A stretch of DNA of 39,785 nucleotides from an uncultured Chitinophagales bacterium (GTDB taxonomy: Bacteria > Bacteroidota > Bacteroidia > Chitinophagales > UBA2359), in contig CALBCY010000078.1 in the NCBI GenBank assembly GCA_937927195.1, forward strand, positions 1 to 39,785. Direction: 5' to 3'. Below, one piece after another: positions 7,621 to 14,335 of this stretch (its first letter is position 1; every line of letters starts with the position of its first letter). The notes under the pieces were generated by a model. That model saw nothing but the letters and a program-made list of their open reading frames with translations. It did no database searches and had not been told where the DNA came from. A program made the translations under genes and the position numbers.

Positions 7621-8405
7621 TGCTCTTTGAGTTCATCAACTTTTTGTAGTATTTTTTTCAATTCGACGGTTGTTTCGGCAAATATTGTTTTGTGTACTTT
7701 CAATTTTTGGTCATAGCTTGCTTGGGTAAGTAATCCTATTAATTTGCCTTTTGCATCTAGCAAAGGGCCACCACTGAATCCAGCAACATTGACAAGGGGA
7801 TCATAACTGATGCTTATTTTTTTTCCGTTGACAGAATTTACTTTGCCGAGGTAAACATTTTGCTTGCAATTCTCTTCTTGGTAACTGCAACCGAGGAAAA
7901 ATACCCGTTCATCTTTTTTTACAAGATCAAACCTAGGCTCGAAGCTTTGAATTTTTTTCTGAGTTTTAGTATTGGTTTCTTCTAGAGCCAACAGCCACCA
8001 TTCACTTTTGCTTTTTGAATTATTGAATAAACTATCGACTTTGATAATGGGTTTTTCAGTTTTTCTTGGAAATAGATTCCAATAATCTAACTGCTCATTC
8101 AGGTTTTTCGCTTTTACTTTTTTCTTGAAATACTTGGCTTTTTCTACAACATGCTTTGCAGTGCAGGCGAAAAGCTCGCCTTTGTACTTAATTAGAAAAG
8201 CCGATCCATTGTATTTAATATAGTTTCCATTTTTAAGGACTACGTGATTGGTGAGATAGACCTGCTTTACCTTTTTGACCTGTTCATAAGGAATTTTTGT
8301 AGAAGAGCAGGAATGAAAAATTGATAAAATGGGAAACATTAAAAGAAAGAATATTGCTTTGTATCGTTCAATCAAGTTCGATGATATTGATTGGGATGCT
8401 TTCAT
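7617..8405 (-). CDS. Trypsin-like serine protease lipoprotein
   Basis: A 262-residue predicted lipoprotein: a hydrophobic segment (about 16-32) ends at SIFHSCSS, with Cys33 as the likely lipidated residue. The body looks like a degenerate trypsin/DegP-type protease: GSAFLI...ELFACTAKHVVE places the catalytic His at 85, and AGFSGGPLLDAKGKLIGLLT places the Ser at 211, in GFSGGP rather than the usual GNSGGP. The segment where the catalytic Asp would lie reads SEWWLLALEE, so a normal D-x-A-L motif is not visible and activity is uncertain. The gene starts in an ATGA overlap with the upstream ankyrin gene, implying translational coupling. Substrate unknown. Confidence 0.7.
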   Translation of the reverse strand: MKASQSISSNLIERYKAIFFLLMFPILSIFHSCSSTKIPYEQVKKVKQVYLTNHVVLKNGNYIKYNGSAFLIKYKGELFACTAKHVVEKAKYFKKKVKAKNLNEQLDYWNLFPRKTEKPIIKVDSLFNNSKSKSEWWLLALEETNTKTQKKIQSFEPRFDLVKKDERVFFLGCSYQEENCKQNVYLGKVNSVNGKKISISYDPLVNVAGFSGGPLLDAKGKLIGLLTQASYDQKLKVHKTIFAETTVELKKILQKVDELKEH

Positions 8406-8704
8406 TTAGAATTGATGTATGCATTGATTAGATCAATTGCTTGTTGATTTTTCATTCCTTTGGCAACGGACAGTGGTGTATCGCCTCCCCAAACTTCTTT
8501 GATATTGGGATCGCCACCATTTTCCAGAATTAATTTTGCTATTTCTAATTGTTTGAAGCGGATGCTTTCCACCAAGGCAGAGGCCATAAATTCTGGATGT
8601 TGATAATTGGGATCTATTCCACTTTTTAAGTAAAAGTCAACCAATTCAAAATTTCCGTCTTGAACTGCTTTGAACATGTCTTTCCAATCTCCTCCTGAAG
8701 GCAT
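8402..8704 (-). CDS. Ankyrin-repeat protein
   Basis: Small cytosolic protein of 100 residues made of about three ankyrin repeats. Visible repeat phrases are DMFKAVQDGNFELVDFYLKSG-IDPNY, SALVESIRFKQLEIAKLILENGGDPN and GDTPLSVAKGMKNQQAIDLINAYI. Ankyrin repeats bind protein partners. It overlaps the start of the protease lipoprotein by 4 bp, so the two are almost certainly co-translated. In other bacteria small ankyrin proteins often sit beside secreted effectors as immunity or regulatory proteins; here that is only a suggestion. The ATG at 8704 gives a complete first repeat. Confidence 0.82.
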   Translation of the reverse strand: MPSGGDWKDMFKAVQDGNFELVDFYLKSGIDPNYQHPEFMASALVESIRFKQLEIAKLILENGGDPNIKEVWGGDTPLSVAKGMKNQQAIDLINAYINSK

Positions 8705-8747
8705 AGTTAGAATTTAATTTTAAATAATACAATTTGCTGTGCAAACA

Positions 8748-8778
8748 AAAAAACCAGCCGCGAAGCGGCTGGTTTTTT
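8748..8778 (-). terminator. Strong intrinsic terminator of the exbB-exbD operon
   Basis: A 14-bp perfect stem: AAAAAACCAGCCGC (8748-8761), loop GAA, GCGGCTGGTTTTTT (8765-8778). The A-run on one side and T-run on the other make it bidirectional in principle. It lies 57 nt downstream of the last exbD stop and 43 nt upstream of the ankyrin gene, so it separates the two transcription units. Confidence 0.92.
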
Positions 8779-8835
8779 ATTCGTTCAGTCAATGCTTGAC
8801 TTAAAGTTAAGCATTGAACTTTATGCATTTGACTT

Positions 8836-9306
8836 TTATTTGCTAACGCCTTTGGCTCCAGCAGAATAATTGATTTTTAAGGCACCTACCTTTCTCAATT
8901 CCTGTTTAACCTCGGCAACAATCCCCATTTTAGTTCCAGAATCGACTTTCAATGAAGTAGTCATTTTATTCTGAACCTTTTCAGGTTTTGAAGCTCTTTC
9001 GTTTTGGATAAAAGTTCTGATTTCCTTTACATCATCCGCAATAACATCATTCAGCTGAATTCTAGGAGCCGTACCATACTTTTGCTTGTATTGCTGAGTA
9101 GGTGGGCCAATATATATATAGCTTACCAAAGACTTCTTCTCTAGCTTTTGAAGCTCAGAAGCTTTGGGATATTTGATGTTAACCATTTGCTCTGAGTCTC
9201 TCATCACTGTTGCTACCATGAAAAAGAATAACAACATGAAAACGATATCAGGCAATGATGCTGTCGATATTTTAGGTGTGGGTTTGCCCCCTTTACCTCT
9301 AAACAT
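8836..9306 (-). CDS. exbD: ExbD/TolR-family protein (operon, type 2)
   Basis: Last gene of the four-gene energy-transduction operon. It encodes 156 residues: a short basic cytoplasmic tail, a membrane helix at about 17-38 (TASLPDIVFMLLFFFMVATV, channel Asp20), then a periplasmic domain with LQKLEKKSLVSYIYIGPPT and IQLNDVIADDVKEIRTFIQNERA. ExbD proteins sit in the pore of an ExbB pentamer and transmit proton-motive force to periplasmic or outer-membrane machinery. It starts 29 nt after the stop of the upstream exbD. The physiological client (TonB transport, gliding or other) cannot be told from sequence; no TonB or receptor gene is in the window. Confidence 0.92.
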   Translation of the reverse strand: MFRGKGGKPTPKISTASLPDIVFMLLFFFMVATVMRDSEQMVNIKYPKASELQKLEKKSLVSYIYIGPPTQQYKQKYGTAPRIQLNDVIADDVKEIRTFIQNERASKPEKVQNKMTTSLKVDSGTKMGIVAEVKQELRKVGALKINYSAGAKGVSK

Positions 9307-9335
9307 AATTTCAGTTTTATCGATTAATTAAAAAA

Positions 9336-9902
9336 CTACTCTGCTCCTTCCTTAGCGAAATCTGTTGGTTCTGCTTCGGAGAGTTTCAGAGGATAAACTC
9401 TTCTGATGGCTCTTACCTTGGCAGTATCTTTCGCTGCTTCCAAATCTTTAAAGCTTTGGTTGTATTGACGTTTAGCTTCATTGTCTCTCAGCTTGTTGTA
9501 GGCAGCCCGAATTTCATTATAAACTTCGATGTACCTGCTGTAACTGGTTCCCTTATCGTTTTGGAGAGAAACTACTGCTTCTTGTGGGCTATCAGAAAAT
9601 TCGGGATCAACTCCGTTGTTGTCAACGTGCTTCATACAAATTTCTTTTAACTCATTTATGTCCAATAGTTCTCCTTCGACAAGAAGTTGATCTCTGGCAT
9701 TCACCAAGATCTCCAGAACGTTACGCTGATTCAATTTCACTTCAATCTCTTCTTGGTCCGGCACAAATGGTGGTAAGGTAACGATGATACCTTTATCAAT
9801 ATCCATTGTTGTGGTCACAAGGAAGAAGATCAATAGAAGGAAGGCGATATCCGCCATTGAACTTGCATTTATTTCGGGTATTTCTCCTCTGTTTCTTGCC
9901 AT
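9336..9902 (-). CDS. exbD: ExbD/TolR-family protein (operon, type 1)
   Basis: Third gene of the operon, 188 residues. The N-terminal EINASSMADIAFLLLIFFLVTTTMDIDKG contains the single membrane helix with channel Asp18. The periplasmic part carries RNVLEILVNARDQLLVEGE, SDSPQEAVVSLQND and YSRYIEVYNEIRAAYNKLRD, the last likely helical. It is longer than E. coli ExbD (about 140) by a C-terminal charged helix. Two different ExbD proteins in one operon are common in Bacteroidota and suggest a heterodimer inside one ExbB ring. The ATG at 9902 lies 28 nt after the stop of the 3-TM protein. Confidence 0.93.
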   Translation of the reverse strand: MARNRGEIPEINASSMADIAFLLLIFFLVTTTMDIDKGIIVTLPPFVPDQEEIEVKLNQRNVLEILVNARDQLLVEGELLDINELKEICMKHVDNNGVDPEFSDSPQEAVVSLQNDKGTSYSRYIEVYNEIRAAYNKLRDNEAKRQYNQSFKDLEAAKDTAKVRAIRRVYPLKLSEAEPTDFAKEGAE

Positions 9903-9930
9903 TTTATTTAATGTTTAAATTATAAAATGA

Positions 9931-10281
9931 TTATTTAACCAAGTTAACAAGTTCCATAACAACCCATAAGCCAAAGGCGAGAGTGATTAAAATTCCTGAA
10001 ACAAGGATCCCTGCGGTGGTGTACTTATGTACAAAATCTGTTACACCGTCATATTTGGGTAGGGTGAAAACGCCAGTTGCTTCACTTGAAGCAGTAGAAT
10101 AAACTACAAAAATAATGACTGCCAATAAGGCAAATCCCAATATTGATTTAATGGCTTCACCAGGTGAATTTGTCAATTGAACAATCAATTGCCAAACACC
10201 AAACAAGAGGACCAATGCAAGGCAGATGCCTACCAATCCCAAAGAAATGTTTATACCATAATTTACTACAAAATCTTCCAT
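9931..10281 (-). CDS. Three-TM membrane protein of the ExbB/ExbD operon
   Basis: A 116-residue integral membrane protein with three hydrophobic helices at about 12-36, 46-64 and 87-112, and a short Ser/Thr-rich loop (YSTASSEATGVF) followed by KYDGVTDFVHKYTTAG. I do not recognise a named family, but a small hydrophobic protein in this position between exbB and the exbD pair recurs in Bacteroidota operons of this kind as I remember them. Its place between channel and stator genes argues for a role in assembling or regulating the ExbB-ExbD complex. Spacing is 51 nt from exbB and 28 nt to exbD. Confidence 0.8.
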   Translation of the reverse strand: MEDFVVNYGINISLGLVGICLALVLLFGVWQLIVQLTNSPGEAIKSILGFALLAVIIFVVYSTASSEATGVFTLPKYDGVTDFVHKYTTAGILVSGILITLAFGLWVVMELVNLVK

Positions 10282-10332
10282 AATTTTTTTGACTTTTTGC
10301 TTACAAAATAAATTTACTAATCAAGGCCAAAA

Positions 10333-11064
10333 TTATGCTCTTGCTTTTTTGTAACGTGACAATAAGTCAATCAAATTAATAGAAGCATCTTCCATATTGT
10401 TTACAATCCCATCAATTTTAGAAGTAATGTAATTATAAAAGATTTGAAGAATGATCGCTACAATCAATCCGAATACTGTTGTTAAAAGTGCTACCTTAAT
10501 ACCACCTGCAACCAATGATGGTTGAATATCACCAGCTTCCTCAATTGCGTCGAATGCGCCAATCATACCGATTACCGTACCCATGAAACCCAACATTGGT
10601 GCCAATGCGATGAAAAGACTCAACCATGGAAGACCTTTTTCCAATCTACCCATTTGAACAGATCCTTGAGCAACAATTGATTTTTCAGCAACATCAATAC
10701 CGTCATCCAATTTTTCAAGTCCTTGGTTAAAAATAGAAGCGACAGGTCCTCTGGTAGCTTTGCAAACTTGTTGCGCGCCATCCAAATCCCCTTCGTCTAA
10801 TTTAGCGGAAACATTTTTGAGTAATTTGGTCGTGTTTGTGGTAGCAAGATTTAAAGAAATAATTCTTTCAATAGCGATTGCTAATCCAAGTATTAAACAA
10901 ACAAGTACCAGGCTCATAAATTGCCATCCACCGTCGATAAAGTACTTTTTTAATAGTTCAATTCCTTGAGGGTCAGCCGCTGCATCACCTTGTGCCATTA
11001 CACTTAGCTCCGTACCTAAGAGAGCGAAAATGCATAACAGCATTAGAACAAAGATTTTCTTCAT
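10333..11064 (-). CDS. exbB: MotA/TolQ/ExbB proton-channel protein
   Basis: Inner-membrane proton channel, first gene of the operon. After an N-terminal signal-like segment (MKKIFVLMLLCIFALLG..VMAQG, about 1-25), transmembrane helices lie at about 48-70, 147-170 and 187-212. The family signature is clear: LAPMLGFMGTVIGMIGAF (154-171), and KVALLTTVFGLIVAIILQI (190-208), which carries the threonine expected to line the proton path. The cytoplasmic loop between helices 1 and 2 contains the usual LDEGDLDGAQQVC and GPVASIFNQGLEKLDDGI helices. The cleavable-looking leader is usual for the Bacteroidota type but not for E. coli ExbB. It begins 38 nt downstream of tRNA-Ser on the same strand. Confidence 0.95.
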   Translation of the reverse strand: MKKIFVLMLLCIFALLGTELSVMAQGDAAADPQGIELLKKYFIDGGWQFMSLVLVCLILGLAIAIERIISLNLATTNTTKLLKNVSAKLDEGDLDGAQQVCKATRGPVASIFNQGLEKLDDGIDVAEKSIVAQGSVQMGRLEKGLPWLSLFIALAPMLGFMGTVIGMIGAFDAIEEAGDIQPSLVAGGIKVALLTTVFGLIVAIILQIFYNYITSKIDGIVNNMEDASINLIDLLSRYKKARA

Positions 11065-11102
11065 TAGTATAGGTTTAGTTTATAAATAATTTTACTTTAA
11101 TG

Positions 11103-11190
11103 CGGAGAGTAAGGGATTCGAACCCTTGAAACCCTTTTGGGGTTTACACGCTTTCCAAGCGTGCGCCTTCGACCACTCGGCCAACTCTCC
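11103..11190 (-). tRNA. tRNA-Ser (anticodon GGA)
   Basis: On the minus strand the RNA begins GGAGAGTTGGCCGAGTGGTC and ends ACTCTCC plus discriminator G, giving a 7-bp acceptor stem. The anticodon arm reads ACGCTTGGAAAGCGT, with anticodon GGA (reads UCC/UCU). A long variable arm (AAACCCC-AAAA-GGGGTTT-like) marks it as class II serine tRNA. The T arm is AAGGGTTCGAATCCCTT. CCA is not encoded. exbB follows 38 nt downstream. Confidence 0.97.
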
Positions 11191-11628
11191 AGAACACTAT
11201 TTGATATCAGTTCCGAATATGCACAAAAATTATGAAAAACCCTTAATTATTGTGAAATAATTAAGCGTATTCTTCCCTTTGTTAATTGTTGGATGTCACT
11301 AGTTTGTCGGAAGACCAATGCTCTCCATAGCTAAATTCAATCTTAATGTAGCAATATGTTTGCCAATTTTAAAATATATGGCTTTCAAAGCCCATTTTTC
11401 TGTCATTTTTTGTCTGTCACCCGCCAATTTTGAGATTTTTTAAGCCATTGGCATTTTTTTAAGCCATTGGCTCTTAGCTTTTAGCTGTCGGCTTTTTTAG
11501 GCCATTGGCCCTTGGCTATTGGCATTTTTTAAATGCCCTTGGCTATTAGCTTTTAGCTGTTGGCTTTTTTTTATAATGTATGGAAAAAGCCAATGGCCAA
11601 TGGCCAACAGCTAAAAGCCCAATACATC
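11191..11628. other. Intergenic region rich in repeated words
   Basis: No gene is supported. It holds a 10-bp stem with 4-nt loop (CTTAATTATT-GTGA-AATAATTAAG, 11242-11265), which is A+T rich and has no clear role, and the dense word-repeat block at 11435-11620 listed separately. The tRNA-Ser promoter must lie at its left end on the minus strand but was not pinned down. Confidence 0.6.
11435..11620. repeat. GCCATTGGC / TTTTAGCTGTTGGC word-repeat block
   Basis: Repeated variants of AAGCCATTGGC, CTTTTAGCTGTTGGC and CCTTGGCTATTGGC fill this stretch, separated by T-runs. A perfect 16-nt inverted repeat joins GCTTTTAGCTGTTGGC (11549-11564) with GCCAACAGCTAAAAGC (11603-11618). Just downstream of tatD (minus strand), this hairpin with its T-run could also stop transcription. 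Related words occur at about 190-225 and 6942-6973. Confidence 0.75.
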
Positions 11629-12396
11629 TTACTCTCCAAATAGTTTCAAAGCATTTTCCGTGGTCTTCTTTGCCACATCTTCAAGGCTAATTTCTTTGAC
11701 ATCTGCGATTTTTTGAGCAATAATAGGAATGTAGGTGCTTTCGTTTCTTTTTCCTCTAAAAGGTGTGGGTGCTAAATAAGGAGAATCTGTCTCCAAAACA
11801 AGGTAATCAAGGGGTAATTGAGCAACAATTTTATCCAAGCCACCATTTTTGAAAGTTACCACACCTCCAATACCCAAATAAAAGCCCCCTAGCTCTGCCA
11901 CCTTATGAGCATCCTCAACTGAGCCTCCAAAACAATGGAATACTCCTGTCAGGTCATCACCGTTCATTTCCTGGACTATTTCATAGGTTTCGTCAAAAGA
12001 TTTTCTTGTGTGCAATACAATTGGCAATTTTAATTCCTTTGCCCATTCTATTTGTCTTCGCAAAGCATTTAACTGCTGCTCTTTGTGTGTCAAATCCCAA
12101 TGGAAATCCAATCCCATTTCACCAATAGCTACAAAAGGCTTGCTTCTAAGCTCTTTTTCAATCTGATCCAAAACTTCGGACCAATCATCTTTTACAGAAC
12201 AAGGGTGTAATCCCATCATAGGAAAACAATTGTCCGGGTATTTAGCACTTAAGTTGTTTAAAGACTCAATTGAATTTACATCGATATTCGGTAAATAGAA
12301 TCTTTCAACTCCTTTTTTCATTGCCTCAGCCAGCACAATATCTATGTCCTCTTTAAAGTCTTTGGCAAATAAATGTGTATGTGTATCAATGAACAT
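11629..12396 (-). CDS. tatD: TatD-family metal-dependent DNase/hydrolase
   Basis: Cytosolic metal-dependent hydrolase of the amidohydrolase superfamily; characterised TatD proteins are 3'-5' DNA exonucleases. All metal ligands are present: HTH (His6, His8), GEMGLDFHW (Glu93), LHTRKSFDET (His129), GVFHCFGGS (His154) and LETDSPYLAPTPFRGKRNES (Asp204). Length of 255 residues is normal. The ATG at 12396 begins MFIDTHTHLF, the exact expected N-terminus. It appears to be a single-gene unit flanked by repeat-rich intergenic DNA on both sides. The assignment to family is secure; the physiological substrate is inferred from homologues. Confidence 0.94.
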   Translation of the reverse strand: MFIDTHTHLFAKDFKEDIDIVLAEAMKKGVERFYLPNIDVNSIESLNNLSAKYPDNCFPMMGLHPCSVKDDWSEVLDQIEKELRSKPFVAIGEMGLDFHWDLTHKEQQLNALRRQIEWAKELKLPIVLHTRKSFDETYEIVQEMNGDDLTGVFHCFGGSVEDAHKVAELGGFYLGIGGVVTFKNGGLDKIVAQLPLDYLVLETDSPYLAPTPFRGKRNESTYIPIIAQKIADVKEISLEDVAKKTTENALKLFGE

Positions 12397-12440
12397 TTCT
12401 GTTTGTATTTATGTAATGCAATTTGTTGCGGAAAGATACA

Positions 12441-12650
12441 AGTTGTTTTTGGTACGCAGCAACGCTTCGCTCGCTTTTATGCTGTTGGTACGATGCCTTC
12501 GGCATCTGTTGGTAAATCACGATTTATTCGAAATACAAACATAACCAACAGTCCAAATAGACCGTCCAGGTCAATGCAGGCGTACCAAAAGCAAAAGCGC
12601 AGCTAAGTGTACCAAAAGCGCAGCGTACCAAAAGGCCGCAGGCCGTACCC
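12441..12650. repeat. GTACCAAAAGCGCAGC repeat cluster with inverted copies
   Basis: On the plus strand there are three direct units: GTACCAAAAGCAAAAGCGCAGC, GTACCAAAAGCGCAGC and GTACCAAAAGGCCGCAGGCC, around 12574-12645. Inverted copies of the core lie at TTTTGGTACGC (12447-12457), against GCGTACCAAAA (12623-12633). Small hairpins such as GATGCC-TTC-GGCATC (near 12492-12506) and GGCCGCAGGCC also occur. Non-coding, between tatD and the large helical protein. Its higher G+C stands out from the surroundings. Confidence 0.75.
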
Positions 12651-12666
12651 ACCAAGAAGCCTATTT

Positions 12667-14094
12667 TCATTCCAATTCCAAGATCTTCTCCTTCAACCAG
12701 CTCAAATCTGCGACATTGCTGTCTTCTGCCAATTCTTTTTTTAGTAAAATAAGTTTTTTGTGATGCCCATTTTTAACAGCAATCAGTTTTTTTACGTGTT
12801 TGAGTAAGTTGTTGTAGTTTTTTCGGTATTGATTTGAAACGACTTTTTTTCTGCTCAGTAAAATTTTAAAACTTTCAATCAATCCATACAAGGCTTCCTC
12901 CTCTCCAATTTCATAATAAGTTTTCAGCAACATAGATTTACTGTCAAGCAGGTAAAATATATCTTGGTATTCAACCTCGATTAGCAACTCAATTACTTGT
13001 TCATAATTTCCTTTACTGAAATTGAGTTTTGCAAGATTAAAAGTATAGGCATTTTTCTTATACTCCAGTGGAAGATTGTTGCTGTAATCTTCAATGAATT
13101 TTTCTATCCAGTCAAATTCCTTGATTCTCAATCCAACGGTAATGATGTTTTTGTAATCCCAAGGAGACAAAATTTCATTGTTTAGAATTACTTTTTTATC
13201 AAGGACTGTTTTATAAAGCTTAAAAATTTCATTCAAATATTCTTGCTGACCTGTGTTGATTTTTTTGATGCAATAATTTTGAGCAAAACCATACATCATT
13301 CTTGATTCATTGAGTGGAAATTTATTCGAGTGTTCATCTAACAATTGACACAGCTCACCATATTCAGTTTCTTGGTTCTCATAAATAAGCATTTTGAGGA
13401 TTCTATAGTAGATAGCAATGGCTGGTATTTCATCGTAAGAAACCTTTTCTAGATGTTGAATGATTTCTTGAATAAATATCGGCTCATAAGCAATTTGAAA
13501 AACCTTTTTGGAATTAACGAGCTCACAATAATACTTAAGTTTTTGACTGAGATAAAAGTAATCGAGGTTGTCGACTATTTTATCAATATTGATTTGTTCA
13601 GAACGATTGAATTGTAAAGCATTCAAATCGGAGATAATGGTTTGCAATTTATATTCATGATAGAAATATTCCCCATTGCGAAGTTGAGGAGAATCCTGTA
13701 GATTTTTGGCTTTCTTAAGATTGCTGTTTTGCAAGGACTCCAATCCTTTGTCACAAATTCCTTGTAATAGAGAAAGCTGCGGAATGACGGGATTTTCCGT
13801 ATATACTTTATAGGAAAGAAATCCCTCAAATAATTTTAGAAGATCGGAATTGATTCTCCTGAATTTGGTGTCATTGTATTTTTGACCCGCAAAGATTTTA
13901 TTCCAGATAAATTCTTTGCTCTTATTTATGGCTTGTCGATTTTTAGCGTAGGGGAGGAAGAATTCGAAAAGTTGACACAGCTTTTCATTTTCATTGAAGA
14001 AAGGGGAAAGGATGTACTTCTTGAACTGATTCAATTCGTACTTATTAAGTGCCTGTAGACTTTGGCTTAGCTTATTTTGAAAAACTTCTTCCAC
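12667..14094 (-). CDS. Large helical protein of unknown function, TPR-like
   Basis: A 475-residue soluble protein with no signal peptide, rich in Leu, Lys, Tyr and Asn. Pairs of amphipathic helices run through most of its length, such as YELNQFKKYILSPFF at the start and NLAKLNFSKGNYEQVIELL in the C-terminal third; the latter resembles a TPR unit. I recall similar proteins of this length and opening only as hypothetical proteins in Saprospiria. The start is GTG at 14094, chosen because an in-frame stop lies four codons upstream and no ATG is available near the N-terminus. No operon partner. A scaffold or protein-interaction role is a guess from the helical repeats. Confidence 0.75.
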   Translation of the reverse strand: MEEVFQNKLSQSLQALNKYELNQFKKYILSPFFNENEKLCQLFEFFLPYAKNRQAINKSKEFIWNKIFAGQKYNDTKFRRINSDLLKLFEGFLSYKVYTENPVIPQLSLLQGICDKGLESLQNSNLKKAKNLQDSPQLRNGEYFYHEYKLQTIISDLNALQFNRSEQINIDKIVDNLDYFYLSQKLKYYCELVNSKKVFQIAYEPIFIQEIIQHLEKVSYDEIPAIAIYYRILKMLIYENQETEYGELCQLLDEHSNKFPLNESRMMYGFAQNYCIKKINTGQQEYLNEIFKLYKTVLDKKVILNNEILSPWDYKNIITVGLRIKEFDWIEKFIEDYSNNLPLEYKKNAYTFNLAKLNFSKGNYEQVIELLIEVEYQDIFYLLDSKSMLLKTYYEIGEEEALYGLIESFKILLSRKKVVSNQYRKNYNNLLKHVKKLIAVKNGHHKKLILLKKELAEDSNVADLSWLKEKILELE

Positions 14095-14335
14095 TTCATT
14101 AAATTAATAAAAAACGCATTTTTTTCTCGGCGTACAATATTTGCTTGTAAATATATTCTATCTAATAGTAAATCAATGAATTATGAAAATATTTGTTTCT
14201 TGAAATGTATAGTATTGTTGTACAATGTACATTAAATGTACTTGTTTTAACCTTGCTTATTTAGGAACTTTGTTCTAAGACCCTGAAAAATGCTTTATCG
14301 TAGAAATTTTGCCAATAGGTATAAAATATAATAAT

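Noticed and set aside
8836..11064. The ExbB/ExbD operon as the GldL/GldM gliding motor
   Set aside because: ExbD-type proteins here are about 160-190 residues with the classic channel Asp, and ExbB has the TolQ signature; GldM is far larger.
12373..12606. 77-codon plus-strand frame over the GTACCAAAAG repeat cluster
   Set aside because: It starts inside tatD on the other strand and its product only reflects repeat DNA.
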